A DNA stretch of 64,000 nucleotides from Caballeronia sp031450805 (lineage in GTDB: Bacteria > Pseudomonadota > Gammaproteobacteria > Burkholderiales > Burkholderiaceae): contig NZ_JARTVY010000002.1 of assembly GCF_031450805.1 (NCBI RefSeq), positions 744,001 to 808,000 on the forward strand, read 5' to 3'. Below the pieces are notes generated by a model. The model did no database searches. It saw only the letters and a program-made list of their open reading frames with translations, and had not been told where the DNA came from. Below, piece after piece: positions 1 to 8,836 of this stretch; position 1 is the stretch's first letter, and each line of letters begins with the position of its first letter. A program made the translations under genes and the position numbers.

Positions 1-1214
1 ATGAAATCGTCGAGCGAACGCGCCTGGTTCCACGCGAAGAAGTTTTCGAAGCTGCGCACGTTGTTCGCGTTGGCGTCCGCGAGCGCGTAGGCGCGCTGCG
101 CGTTCCAGCCGAGCGCGGCGTTGAGCGGCGACAGATCGACGACCGGCCCGAAGCGCGTGCGATACAGCGTGCGCGTCACCGGTTCCAGCGAACCGTCGGC
201 GCGGCGCGCGCGCACGGTGAGCGGCACGGGCGTCATCGGCTCGGTCGCGCCATCGAACCGGTAGCGCGTGGGATCGGCGGGATCGAGCGTCAGTTCGAAG
301 ATGCCGAAGCGGCGCGCGGTGGAGACCGTATGCGTCCACGCGATGTTCTCGTTGAAGCCGAGCACGATCAGCGGCACGCCGAGAAACGAAACGCCCGCCG
401 CGTCGAGCCGGCCGGGGATCGTGAGATGCGCCTGATAGAAGCGGTCCGGGCCGCGCCAGAACCAGTGCGGATTGCCGAAAAGAATGCTGCGCTTGTCGCG
501 CGTGATCGGCGCGCCGAAGGCCAGCGCATTGCTGCCGATGCCGGGCAGATCGCCGACGGCGTAGCGCAAGTCGTTCGCATCGCTCGATACCGCCGCCCCC
601 GCCCTCTGCGGATGCGCCGCTGCGATCGCCTGCACGAATCTTGCCGATCCGCCCGCCAGATTCGCCGCGATCAGCCGCCGGCAGATATCGTCCGGACCGA
701 TTTTCGCGACCCACGGCTGGCCCCGGCAGGCCGCGTGCGCGCCGGGGAAATTGCCTGCGTCGAGATCGGCGAGATAACGGTCGTAGCCCGCGGCGAATCC
801 GTCGATGAGACCGCGCAAGTCCGGCGGTTGCGCGGCGCGATAGCGATCGACGGCGGTCTCGTCATCGACAAGGCGGAAGAAGAAGTCGGAGTCCAGATTG
901 CGCGGCTGGCCGAAGATCGACGCGTTCGGGGGACGCGCGTCGGCGCCGAAATGTTCGGACCGCTCGCCGCGCCAGGTGACGAAGCCATCGGCGAGCGAGC
1001 ACAGATTGTCCTGTGCCTGCGCGTAGCCGTAACCGTAGCCGAGGCTGCCCCAGTCGCCGGCGCGAATGTGCGGAATGCCCGATTGCGTGCGGCGGATTTC
1101 GGCGCGATACGGCGCGTCGTCGGCGCGCTCGGACGCCTCATTCGACGCGGCGCAGCCAGCGAGCATCGCAATGGCGAGCGCGCCGAGCATCGCACGCCTG
1201 ACGGTCTCATTCAT
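1..1214 (-). CDS. Penicillin amidase / AHL acylase family lipoprotein, 3' end cut off by the window
   Basis: The reading frame is open from an ATG at 1214 to the left edge, about 404 residues, so the C-terminus is missing. Residues 8-21 form a lipoprotein signal ending LAGC, with Cys21 as the likely lipid anchor. A short, tryptophan- and glycine-rich region follows (RAGDWGSLGYGYAYAQ-type), which is typical of the alpha chain of Ntn-hydrolase acylases. The GIGSNALAFG segment places the expected autocatalytic nucleophile at Ser228, so the alpha chain would be about 200 residues after export, and the next segment (LFGNPHWFW) fits the start of a beta chain. Family members hydrolyse penicillin G, acyl-homoserine lactones or cyclic lipopeptides; the substrate cannot be told here. 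AAAGGA lies about 8 bases before the start. Being a lipoprotein rather than a soluble periplasmic acylase is somewhat unusual. Confidence 0.85.
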   Translation of the reverse strand, partial: MNETVRRAMLGALAIAMLAGCAASNEASERADDAPYRAEIRRTQSGIPHIRAGDWGSLGYGYGYAQAQDNLCSLADGFVTWRGERSEHFGADARPPNASIFGQPRNLDSDFFFRLVDDETAVDRYRAAQPPDLRGLIDGFAAGYDRYLADLDAGNFPGAHAACRGQPWVAKIGPDDICRRLIAANLAGGSARFVQAIAAAHPQRAGAAVSSDANDLRYAVGDLPGIGSNALAFGAPITRDKRSILFGNPHWFWRGPDRFYQAHLTIPGRLDAAGVSFLGVPLIVLGFNENIAWTHTVSTARRFGIFELTLDPADPTRYRFDGATEPMTPVPLTVRARRADGSLEPVTRTLYRTRFGPVVDLSPLNAALGWNAQRAYALADANANNVRSFENFFAWNQARSLDDF

Positions 1215-1415
1215 CGGTCACGGTCCTTTGGTCACGGTCCCTTTGATCGTGCGGTCGGGTGGTAGCACGGGCGGGTTGTCGGCCAGTATCGCACCGTGCG
1301 GCGCGCGTGCACCGCCAAAAGCTAGCCGCGGACGGTGGCCGCCTCGCGCGTCAGCAGCAATGCATCGGCGAGTTGCACAATGGGAGCGTGCGTGCGCCAA
1401 AGCGAGAAAACGACC

Positions 1416-1607
1416 TTGTCCAATGTAATTGCCGACTCATCCGCGGACGATCCACGCCCGGCGCCGCCCGAGCGCCCGTCGCCGGACGATTGCTGTCATA
1501 GCGGCTGTCATCCGTGCGTCTTCGATCGCTACGACGAAGCGCTCGAACGCTACGAACAGCAATTGCGCGCGTGGGAAGCGCGGCATGCGCCGGGCGCGCA
1601 CGGATAG
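1416..1607 (+). CDS. Oxidoreductase-like domain protein (small, Cys-rich)
   Basis: The protein of about 63 residues carries the PPERPSPDDCCHSGC motif followed by PCVFDRYDEALERYE. This is the signature of the small oxidoreductase-like domain family (Pfam Oxidored-like), found both as a stand-alone bacterial protein and in a mitochondrial protein. The four cysteines (CC, C, C) are presumably redox or metal ligands; no biochemical role is established for the bacterial proteins. I chose a TTG start at 1416 because the family normally begins shortly before the proline run and GAG lies upstream. An in-frame ATG at 1335 and a GTG at 1392 are alternatives. The gene stands alone between the divergent acylase and the DUF1993 gene. 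Confidence 0.7.
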   Translation: MSNVIADSSADDPRPAPPERPSPDDCCHSGCHPCVFDRYDEALERYEQQLRAWEARHAPGAHG

Positions 1608-1708
1608 CGGCCGGCCATTCGAGCGTCCCGCAACGCACAGCGCTATCCTTGTCGTCCTTTCGACAAAAGGACCATCGCGGTCCGCACAACGCCAAGGAGC
1701 GCAAGACC

Positions 1709-2218
1709 ATGTCCCTTTCGATGTATCGCGCGTCGATTCCGGTTTTCATTCGCGGGCTGGAGGTTTGCGCGTCCCTGCTGCAAAAAGGCGCCGCCTTCGC
1801 CGATGAAAAAGGCCTCGCTCACGCGGATGTCATCGGCGCGCGCCTCGCGCCCGACATGTTGCCGCTCGCCGCGCAGGTCCAGCGCGCCAGCGATACGGCG
1901 AAGCTCTCCGCGCAACGCCTGTCGGGCGTCGAAGCGCCGCGTTTCGAGGACGACGAGGACAGCTTCGCGGCATTGCAGGAGCGCATTGCGAAGACCGTCG
2001 CGTATCTGAAAAGCATCGACAAGGCCGCGCTCGCCGATAGCGAAACGCGCACGGTCACGCTCAAGTTCCCGGACTTCTCGCCATCGTTTTCAGGCGTGGA
2101 CTATCTGCTGGGCTTCGGGCTGCCGAACTTCTACTTCCACGTCGTGACGACGCACGACATCCTGCGCCATCTGGGCGCGCCGATCGGCAAGCGCGATTAT
2201 CTCGGCGCGCTGAACTGA
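1709..2218 (+). CDS. DUF1993 family protein (DinB-like helical bundle)
   Basis: This 169-residue soluble protein begins MSLSMYRASIPVF and ends FHVVTTHDILRHLGAPIGKRDY. That is the usual pattern of DUF1993 proteins, which belong to the DinB/YfiT-like four-helix superfamily. His in the FYFHVVTTHDILRH stretch near the C-terminus is in the position where relatives bind a metal, but no activity is known. AAGGAG at 1694-1699 fixes the start at 1709, although the frame stays open upstream. It converges on acvB with a 34-base gap. There is no functional link to its neighbours. Confidence 0.75.
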   Translation: MSLSMYRASIPVFIRGLEVCASLLQKGAAFADEKGLAHADVIGARLAPDMLPLAAQVQRASDTAKLSAQRLSGVEAPRFEDDEDSFAALQERIAKTVAYLKSIDKAALADSETRTVTLKFPDFSPSFSGVDYLLGFGLPNFYFHVVTTHDILRHLGAPIGKRDYLGALN

Positions 2219-2252
2219 GCGTCAGCCTGAAGCGTCCGGCGCTCGAGGCGAC

Positions 2253-3542
2253 TCACGCCCCGGCGCGCGCCGCGATCTGCTTGCGCCAGCCGGCCAGGAT
2301 GCGCCGCGCGAGCGCGTCGTAATCGCCGCCGAAGTGGTGATCGCCGGGCAGCTTCACCACTTCGACGCCCGATTTCGTGAGCGTCGGGCACAGGGTATCG
2401 TCTTCTTTTTCGCCATAAATGCACTGGACCATCGCGGGCGGCAGCTTCGCCAGTTCCGGCTTGACCTTCAGCGCTTTCCCGCTCGCTTTCATGCCGAGCC
2501 AGCCCGTTACGCGAATCTGAAAATCCGCCTCGGGCGCGAAGCCCATCAGCGAGACATAGGACACCTGCCCGCGCACCGCATCGGGCAGGCGGTTGTACGC
2601 GAACGGCATCACGTCCGCGCCGAACGAATAGCCGACCAGCGCCACATGGCTCGTATGCCAGCGCGCGTTGTACGTGCGAATCACGCGCGCGAGATCCGCT
2701 GCCGTTCGTTCGGGCGACTTCTCGCTCCAGAAATAACGCAGCGAGTCGATGCCGATCACCGATACGCCATCACGCTGCAGCGCGAGCGCCATCGTCTTGT
2801 CGAGGTCGCGCCAGCCGCCGTCGCCGGAAATGACGATCGCGAGCAGATCGGTTGGCCGCGCGGCGCGCAGTTCGATGAGCGGCAGATCGGAGACATCGTT
2901 ATCGACGGGTGCGTCGGGCTTCTTCAGATGCGGCGCCGTCATTGCGACGATCGCATCGGCTCTCGCGCGGCCCGGCTGCAGCGCGGCGCGTTCCATGAAA
3001 CCGGGCAGCCCCTTCATATGGATGATCGTCGGATCGGGCGGACAGGGCTTGAAGCGCGCATCGAGCTGCGCATCCGCCGCCAGCGACACCGCGCCCGCCA
3101 CCGTGTTGTCGGGCGCCTGCGTCAAGGCCTGCTCGCTCACCATCGCGCCTTGTCCCGTGCCCGCGAAGATCGGCGAGAAATAGCGGCTCGTCTGCACCGT
3201 GCGTTCGAGTTGATGGCTCATGTCCTCGGCATCGCCGACGAGGTTGTGGCACGTCTCCTTCTTCTCGGTCGCGAGGCGCGCGGCATAGCGAGGCGTATCG
3301 ACGCCGACGACCATGGCGCCTTTGGCGGCGAGCGCATCGGCGGCCTGCGTATCGGCGGGACTCCAGCCGGTTTTATCGGAGAACAGGACGACGAAGCCCG
3401 TCAGTTCGCCTGCCGGCTTCGTGAGCGTCACCTGCCCGTAGCGGCCGCCCGCAATGGTGGTTGCGTGCGCCGCGCCGAACATCGACATGCCGCACACGGC
3501 GGCTGCCGCGAGCGCCGCCAGTTTCTTGCAAGAATGAATCAT
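2253..3542 (-). CDS. acvB: AcvB/VirJ family periplasmic serine hydrolase
   Basis: The 429-residue product has a signal peptide (residues 1-27, cleavage after AHA) and two alpha/beta-hydrolase-like halves. The second half carries the G-Y-S-F-G nucleophile elbow with Ser306, a GDGGW oxyanion-type loop near 240 and a late GDHHFGG motif supplying the His. The first half has a degenerate elbow, GTGQG, lacking the Ser. Full-length AcvB has this two-half layout, whereas plasmid VirJ is only the second half. In Agrobacterium AcvB hydrolyses aminoacyl-phosphatidylglycerol made by LpiA. Here the start codon overlaps the mprF stop by ATGA, so synthesis and turnover of the lipid are translationally coupled. 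Starts upstream in the same frame lie inside mprF and are not needed. Confidence 0.88.
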   Translation of the reverse strand: MIHSCKKLAALAAAAVCGMSMFGAAHATTIAGGRYGQVTLTKPAGELTGFVVLFSDKTGWSPADTQAADALAAKGAMVVGVDTPRYAARLATEKKETCHNLVGDAEDMSHQLERTVQTSRYFSPIFAGTGQGAMVSEQALTQAPDNTVAGAVSLAADAQLDARFKPCPPDPTIIHMKGLPGFMERAALQPGRARADAIVAMTAPHLKKPDAPVDNDVSDLPLIELRAARPTDLLAIVISGDGGWRDLDKTMALALQRDGVSVIGIDSLRYFWSEKSPERTAADLARVIRTYNARWHTSHVALVGYSFGADVMPFAYNRLPDAVRGQVSYVSLMGFAPEADFQIRVTGWLGMKASGKALKVKPELAKLPPAMVQCIYGEKEDDTLCPTLTKSGVEVVKLPGDHHFGGDYDALARRILAGWRKQIAARAGA

Positions 3543-6136
3543 GAACGCCAGCCTCCCGCCAGCAGCGAAAGGTCCGCCAAAGTGAAAAATACGCCGACCG
3601 AACCGGATGCCGCCAGATAGCGCGGCTCCCAGTGCGGCTGAAACTTGCTCTTGAATCCGCGCAAGCCGCGGAAGTTGTAGAAACGCCCGCCGAAACGCCA
3701 TACCAGCCCTGCCAGCCGATGCCAGTGCGACGCAAGCGGCGTCGGCTCCATCCCCGAAAGCGGTGCGATGCCGAGCGACAGCGAGCGGAACCCGGCTTCC
3801 TTCAGATGCAGCGCGAGCTTCGTGAAGAGGTACTCCATCGCATACGGCGATGCATCCGCGACATGGCGCATCACGCCGACGGTCGCTTCGGTGTTGAGGT
3901 CCGTCGTCATGAACGTGACGAACGCGACCGGCGCGCCCTGCTGGCGCACGAGCAGCACGGATTGCGCCGCCAGATAGTCGTCGTTGAACGCGGCAACCGA
4001 GAAGCTCTTCTCGCGCGCGGAGCGGCTGTCGAGCCAGGCGTCGGAAATCTCCCGCAGCATCGGCATGCATTCGGCGATGCGCTCGGGACCGATCAGCTCG
4101 GTGTCGAAGCCGTCGCGTTCGCCGCGCTTGAGCGCATAGCGCAGATGGGCGCGGTGCGATCCCTTCAGGTCGAAATCCGACAGCGCGACGTGCGCTTCCT
4201 CGCCGAGTTTCATGAGCGTGAGGCCGGCGTCGAGATAGAGCGGCAGCGCATCGGCGCGCACCTGATAGAAGGCCGCGCGGCCGTTATGCCTGTGCGCGAG
4301 CGCGACGAACTCGCGGATCAGCCCCGCCCACTCACTGCGCGGGCCGACGGGATCGTGCAGCGCCGCCCACGTGCGGCCGTGCTTTGCGTACATCAGGAAG
4401 ACTTCGCGCGATTCGGAGAAGAGGAAACTCTTGTCGCCCATCATCGCGAGGCCCGCGTCGCTGCGCTCCTGTGCGCGAAAGATGCGCGCGGCATCGGCGA
4501 GGTCCTGCGGCGCGGGCTTCACGAAGCGGCCCGCCGCCGGACGCAACAGTTGCCACACCGCGAACGCCGAGGCGAACAGACCCGCGGCCAGCGTCGCCCG
4601 CAACGCACGCGGCGCGCGCTCGTCGAAGGCGAATTGCCACCAGAGGTCGGTGTCGTACGGGACGTCGCGGAAAGCGAAGAACATGATCCACACGGCCACC
4701 GCCATCACCATGCCGACCGAGAACAGCCACGTCAGCGTGAAGCGTTCCGCAAAGAGCGATGCCCGCCGATTGAAGCGCTCGCGCGTCGCCACGAGCAGCA
4801 CGATCAGGAACGCGAGCACGCCCGCTTCGATGAAGGCCAGACCCTTTGCCAGCGACAGCGCGAAGTTCGCCACCGCGAGGATCAGCGCGAGCCACCACGC
4901 GGCGTCGAGCCGGCGCATCAGACCGCGCGCGACGAACAGCAGCAGCACGCCGAGCACGCTGCCGAGCAGTTGCGAGCTTTCGAGCACCCACAGCGGCACG
5001 ACTGTCTGCAGCAACGCGATGCGCATCTTGAACGCGGGCGTCGCGCCGGAGATCACGAGCATCGAGCCGGCTGCGAACGTGACGATCGCGAGAAACAGCG
5101 GCGCAAGCTGCGATACGCGATGTGGATGCAGGAACGCGAAGCGTCCTTTCAGCGCGCGGCCTTCGAACGCGGCCATCACGCCGGCGGAGAGGATCAGCGG
5201 CAGGCCGAAGTAGATGGCGCGGTACGCGAGCAGCGCGGCAAGCACGTCGGGCGTCGCGACGTCGCGGCCGAGCGCGAAGACCATCGCCGCCTCGAACACG
5301 CCGACCCCGCCCGGCGTATGGCCGATCATGCCGAGCAGCATCGCCGCCGAGAAGACCGTCATGAAGTCGCCGAGACCGACGTGCGTGCCCGGCAGCATCG
5401 CCCAGAGCGCGAGCCCTGCGCCGAAGACATCGAAGATGGCGAGCGCCGTCTGCGCGATGAAATCGCGGCGCGTCGGCACGTTGAACGCGAGCCACTTCCA
5501 GCGGGAACGCAGCGTCCGCTGCTCCCGTCCGCAGAACACGAGCATCGCGGCGAACACGGCGAGCAGCGCCGCGCCGATCGCACGGAGCGTGGCAGGGGAA
5601 AGATGCATCATGCCGGCGAGCGTGCCCGCCGAAGCGACCATGCCGACCGCCGTCATGAATGCGAGCGACAGCGCGAGCGTCACGCCCGTGAACACCGACA
5701 GACGGCCCACTTGCGCGGGGGTGACGTCGGCTGCGCCGTACACGCGGCAGCGCACCGCACCGCCTGTCAGCGCGCCGAAGCCGGTGACGTTGCCGAGCGC
5801 GGAACCGACCGTCGCACCGACCCACAGCAGCGAGCGCGGCACGGTCGCGCCGATATGACGCAAGCCGATGGCGTCGCGCCCGACGAGCGCGGCAAAGCTG
5901 AGCGCGGTTGCGAACAGCGCGCCGCCCCACGCTTGCGGCGTGAGCAGACGCAGCGAACGGACGACCGACTTGTAATCGACCGAATGGGACAGGTGCTGAA
6001 AGACGACCAGCAGCAGCGCACACACGACGACCGTCAGCGCGGGCGTCACGAAGCGCTGCAGATCGGCGGGGGTGCCTTCGGAATTTCCGGGCGTCGAGTG
6101 GGCGCGAAGCCGTGCGAACAACTTTCTGCGAGACAT
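3539..6136 (-). CDS. mprF: Aminoacyl-phosphatidylglycerol synthase/flippase (MprF/LpiA family)
   Basis: The product has 865 residues. The N-terminal two thirds is a string of hydrophobic segments with the family hallmark GHTPGGVGVFEAAM, corresponding to the flippase part. The C-terminal third (about 560-850) is the DUF2156 GNAT-like transferase, with recognisable GDKSFLFS, YQVRAD and SLGIAPLSG segments. It transfers an aminoacyl group, usually Lys or Ala, from tRNA to phosphatidylglycerol in the inner membrane, which raises surface charge and tolerance to acid and cationic peptides. The start at 6136 gives the usual cytosolic N-terminus; the frame extends 95 codons further up but that part is not family-like. 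No strong ribosome-binding site is visible, so the exact start is uncertain. Confidence 0.9.
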   Translation of the reverse strand: MSRRKLFARLRAHSTPGNSEGTPADLQRFVTPALTVVVCALLLVVFQHLSHSVDYKSVVRSLRLLTPQAWGGALFATALSFAALVGRDAIGLRHIGATVPRSLLWVGATVGSALGNVTGFGALTGGAVRCRVYGAADVTPAQVGRLSVFTGVTLALSLAFMTAVGMVASAGTLAGMMHLSPATLRAIGAALLAVFAAMLVFCGREQRTLRSRWKWLAFNVPTRRDFIAQTALAIFDVFGAGLALWAMLPGTHVGLGDFMTVFSAAMLLGMIGHTPGGVGVFEAAMVFALGRDVATPDVLAALLAYRAIYFGLPLILSAGVMAAFEGRALKGRFAFLHPHRVSQLAPLFLAIVTFAAGSMLVISGATPAFKMRIALLQTVVPLWVLESSQLLGSVLGVLLLFVARGLMRRLDAAWWLALILAVANFALSLAKGLAFIEAGVLAFLIVLLVATRERFNRRASLFAERFTLTWLFSVGMVMAVAVWIMFFAFRDVPYDTDLWWQFAFDERAPRALRATLAAGLFASAFAVWQLLRPAAGRFVKPAPQDLADAARIFRAQERSDAGLAMMGDKSFLFSESREVFLMYAKHGRTWAALHDPVGPRSEWAGLIREFVALAHRHNGRAAFYQVRADALPLYLDAGLTLMKLGEEAHVALSDFDLKGSHRAHLRYALKRGERDGFDTELIGPERIAECMPMLREISDAWLDSRSAREKSFSVAAFNDDYLAAQSVLLVRQQGAPVAFVTFMTTDLNTEATVGVMRHVADASPYAMEYLFTKLALHLKEAGFRSLSLGIAPLSGMEPTPLASHWHRLAGLVWRFGGRFYNFRGLRGFKSKFQPHWEPRYLAASGSVGVFFTLADLSLLAGGWRS

Positions 6137-6436
6137 GCGTAGTGTGAACCTGCTCGCGCCGCTGCCTGACGATGAAACCGCCGGCTGCTGCGCCAATCGT
6201 TGTGTGGGGCCGCGTGTGATGCACAGTAGGAGCGGCTTCGGCTCTTCGCCGTTGCGCTCGCACCGTATGAAACGTTCCGCAGTAGGAAACGTCTGTATAA
6301 CGGCTACGGTTGACCCGACTTGACTGCTATCGCGTGATCCGTCGTTGCCGGGAGCGATGGCTGCTCCCGGAGGTAGCGCATCGCGGATCAGCGACGCACA
6401 GACTAAGCGAAACCCGCTCACGGAGGCTTCGGATAT
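6137..6436. other. Divergent promoter region between mprF and a lipoprotein gene
   Basis: No gene is seen in these 300 bases. They must hold the leftward promoter of mprF-acvB and the rightward promoter of the small lipoprotein. GGAGG near 6421-6425 is the ribosome-binding site of the latter. I could not assign -10/-35 elements or an operator with confidence. Confidence 0.4.
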
Positions 6437-6784
6437 ATGAGAAAAACTGTCGCAAATGCGTTAATGGGCTGTTTCACGCTGGCGTTGGCGGGATGCGCGA
6501 CCACGGACGACGCCCTGCTCAAGACCGTGCCGATCGGCTCGGGCACGTCGACGCTGGCGACCTTCGATTTCGCCCGCTGCGTGAAGGACAGATGGACGCC
6601 GCTCGGCGGCCCGGTGCGCGAGTACGCACTCGGCACGGATAGCCAGGCGGTGTCGGTGAAAGGGGCGGGCGGCGCATCGGTGGTGCTCGTCGTCGCGCAA
6701 CCCGCCGCGAGAGGCACCGGCTATACGGTCTATGGCGACATCGCGGCGAGCCGCTATGTGACGGCCACGCACGCGTGCGACTGA
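6437..6784 (+). CDS. Small lipoprotein, unknown function
   Basis: The 115-residue product begins with a short basic N-terminus and hydrophobic stretch ending LALAGC, a clear lipobox with Cys at about residue 20. The remainder is a compact, mostly beta-rich domain with two further cysteines (FARCVKD and THACD at the C-terminus) that could form a disulfide. GGAGG about 10 bases upstream supports the start. No family was recognised. It converges on another lipoprotein gene, with ten bases between the two stops. Confidence 0.75.
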   Translation: MRKTVANALMGCFTLALAGCATTDDALLKTVPIGSGTSTLATFDFARCVKDRWTPLGGPVREYALGTDSQAVSVKGAGGASVVLVVAQPAARGTGYTVYGDIAASRYVTATHACD

Positions 6785-6794
6785 CGGCTCGCGC

Positions 6795-7352
6795 TTACGA
6801 GGGCTTGCCGTTGCGCAGGTCCTCGCCCGCCAGATGCGTGCCGATGATGCGCCCGATCAGATAGCCGTCCGACGCGCAGGCGTTGGTGCGCTCCTTGCCG
6901 TTCCACTGGATTTTGTATTCGTCGTCGAGCGAGTGGACGGCGGACGCGTCGAACTTGCCGAGCTTGCGCCTGGTCGACTTGCCGGTGCCGCTGCGCATTT
7001 CCTCGCCGACGAGCCGGTTCCAGGTCAGCGCGTAGCCGTATCGGACGCCATCGGCGAACGCCTGGTTGTCGCAGACCTGCGCGGGCGGCGTCGCCTTGAC
7101 GGTCATGCGATACCCGCTCGCCCCGCCCACGACGATGCGCTGTTCCGTCGGCCCCGGCGCGGGCGCGGCGGCCTTGGATGCCGCGGCAGCGGCGCTCGCC
7201 GCCCGTGCCGCCGATGCGGCAGAAGCGGCCGCGGCCGCGTCGGCACTGGCTTGCTGCTCGGGAAGGGGCGCGCACGCGCCGAGGGCGAACGCCGTTGAAA
7301 TTGCCGCGAAACACGCGAGCGCCTTGCCGGCGCCTTTCATTCTGTTGACCAT
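6795..7352 (-). CDS. Alanine-rich lipoprotein, unknown function
   Basis: The protein of about 185 residues has a signal sequence ending ALGAC (lipobox). A low-complexity Ala/Ser linker of roughly 40 residues follows, then a globular C-terminal domain of about 110 residues containing paired cysteines (QVCDNQ and TNACAS). The linker probably spaces the domain away from the membrane. The chosen ATG at 7352 has AGCAGG upstream; a GTG at 7373 and an ATG at 7340 are alternatives that leave the signal peptide intact. The domain was not recognised. Its convergent neighbour is also a short lipoprotein, but no operon joins them. Confidence 0.7.
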   Translation of the reverse strand: MVNRMKGAGKALACFAAISTAFALGACAPLPEQQASADAAAAASAASAARAASAAAAASKAAAPAPGPTEQRIVVGGASGYRMTVKATPPAQVCDNQAFADGVRYGYALTWNRLVGEEMRSGTGKSTRRKLGKFDASAVHSLDDEYKIQWNGKERTNACASDGYLIGRIIGTHLAGEDLRNGKPS

Positions 7353-7467
7353 CGACCTGCTATTCACCTGCACTCATCCCGTCTTAGAAATAGTCCTGGC
7401 GTTACCTTACCATCCCGGCGGGCAATGCTCGGATTTTTGAGAATAAGGACAGACGCCGTCTGAAGAC

Positions 7468-8163
7468 TCACGAAGCCGACGAGGTATTCCCCATCGGCAT
7501 CTCGATTCCCCGCCGCGCCATCTCGACGATGAGAAACGTTCGCCGCGTCACGTGAAAGCGCGCGAGCAGGTCGCTCGAGTATTCCTTTGCGGTGTTTTCG
7601 CTGATATTCATCTTGCGCGCGATGGCCTTGTTCGACAGCCCTTGCAGCAGATAGCGCAGTGTTTCGGTGAGGCGCGGCGGCAGATCGAGCGATTCGATGG
7701 TCACGCCGGAATGCGTGGAAACCGGCTTGGGACTGTGGCCGCCCTTGCCGAGCACGGTGTTCGGCAGATAGACGCGTCCGTTGAGGATGGTCTTGAGCGC
7801 CTCGCGAAACACGCTCGCGCCCTGCTCGCTGCCCTTGGAGATGAATCCGCACGCGCCCTGGCGGATGCATTCGAGCACGGTATCGCGGTCGTCCTGCGCG
7901 GACAGCATGATGGTCTGAACCTCGCGCTCCTCCTCGCGTATCCAGTTGAGCAAATCGATGCCGGTCGCCTGGCCGCGCAGGTTGTAGTCGAGGAACATGA
8001 GATCGTACGAGTTCGCCGCGAGCTTGGCTTTCGCCTGCTCGAAGCCGTCGGCCTCGTCGATGTCGAGCAGCGGCTCGTTCGCCAGGATGAGGCTTTTCAT
8101 CGCGCTCCTGGTGAGCCCCTCGTCCTCCACCAGCAATACTGTTTTGAAATAGCCGTTTTCCAT
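7468..8163 (-). CDS. NarL/FixJ-type response regulator
   Basis: The 231-residue protein has a receiver domain (residues about 7-125: LLVEDE acidic pocket, phosphoacceptor Asp59 in MFLDYN, and Lys in FISKG). A LuxR-type helix-turn-helix follows near 160-215 (LTETLRYLLQGLSNKAIARKMNISENTAKEY in register). No sensor kinase is adjacent. A divergent gene about 175 bases away encodes a degenerate receiver-like protein, so the two may belong to one circuit, but that is only inferred from position. Regulators of this build are usually dimers activated by phosphorylation. Confidence 0.88.
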   Translation of the reverse strand: MENGYFKTVLLVEDEGLTRSAMKSLILANEPLLDIDEADGFEQAKAKLAANSYDLMFLDYNLRGQATGIDLLNWIREEEREVQTIMLSAQDDRDTVLECIRQGACGFISKGSEQGASVFREALKTILNGRVYLPNTVLGKGGHSPKPVSTHSGVTIESLDLPPRLTETLRYLLQGLSNKAIARKMNISENTAKEYSSDLLARFHVTRRTFLIVEMARRGIEMPMGNTSSAS

Positions 8164-8338
8164 TGCGAGTCCCCGAGAACGCTTTCGATGTTACGCGCGC
8201 CCTGCCCGGCTTCCCATCCCTCCTTTCGAAGGGATACATGCGCGGGTATCCGAAAAACTCCGTAACTCCCCGCCGGAGCCGGGTTGGGCTGCGGCGGCGC
8301 AAGGTCGACACTGGGCGCATGACGAAGAGGAGGATGCC

Positions 8339-8791
8339 ATGTCGCCCCGATCAGCCGATCACGAAAGCGAATTCGCGTTGTGGCGCATCAAGCGCGCACC
8401 CGCCGGCGGTTCAGCGCGGCGCGTCCTGATCGCGCACCGGGACAAGTCGATCGGCGATTCGCTCGCGCTGCAACTGCGAGGCAAAGGCCTGCAGGTCATT
8501 CATTCGCAGGATCTCGGCTCGGTGCGCTCGCTCGTGCACAGCTGGCGTCCGCAGGCACTCGCGCTCGATACGAGTCTCGACAGCGAATCGGGCTATGTGT
8601 TCATCCGCACGCTGCGCATGGATGCCGGCGTCACCGGGCGTCTGCTCGTCGCGATGAGCAACGTATGGCCTGCCGATTCCGTCGAATCGCTGAAGGACGC
8701 CGGCTTCGACGCGCATTGCCGCCGGCCGTGTTCGACATGGCGCATCGTCGATATGGTCGATGCGTTCTTCTCCACGCCCGTTGCCAGGTGA
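8339..8791 (+). CDS. Receiver-like protein with degenerate phosphorylation pocket
   Basis: The 150-residue product matches the alternating alpha/beta pattern of a response-regulator receiver domain from about residue 27 on. Asp77 in ALALDTSL sits where the phosphoacceptor is expected. However, the acidic pair of strand 1 is replaced by HRD, and the conserved Lys-Pro of strand 5 by Arg-Pro (HCRRP). There is no output domain. It may work as a phosphorylation-independent single-domain receiver. AGGAGG at 8328-8333 makes the start certain. It is divergent from the LuxR-type regulator. Confidence 0.65.
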   Translation: MSPRSADHESEFALWRIKRAPAGGSARRVLIAHRDKSIGDSLALQLRGKGLQVIHSQDLGSVRSLVHSWRPQALALDTSLDSESGYVFIRTLRMDAGVTGRLLVAMSNVWPADSVESLKDAGFDAHCRRPCSTWRIVDMVDAFFSTPVAR

Positions 8792-8836
8792 GCGCCATGC
8801 ACTCGACGAACGCGTGCCGCTGCGTCGAAGCGCGGG

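Noticed and set aside
330..1265. Plus-strand 311-codon frame at the left edge
   Set aside because: It lies opposite the truncated acylase, whose frame has a lipobox, the Ser nucleophile motif and a ribosome-binding site. The plus frame has none.
3632..6142. A plus-strand open frame of more than 800 codons opposite mprF
   Set aside because: It is the antisense shadow of mprF: rich in Arg, Glu and Gln with no family features. mprF on the other strand shows clear motifs.
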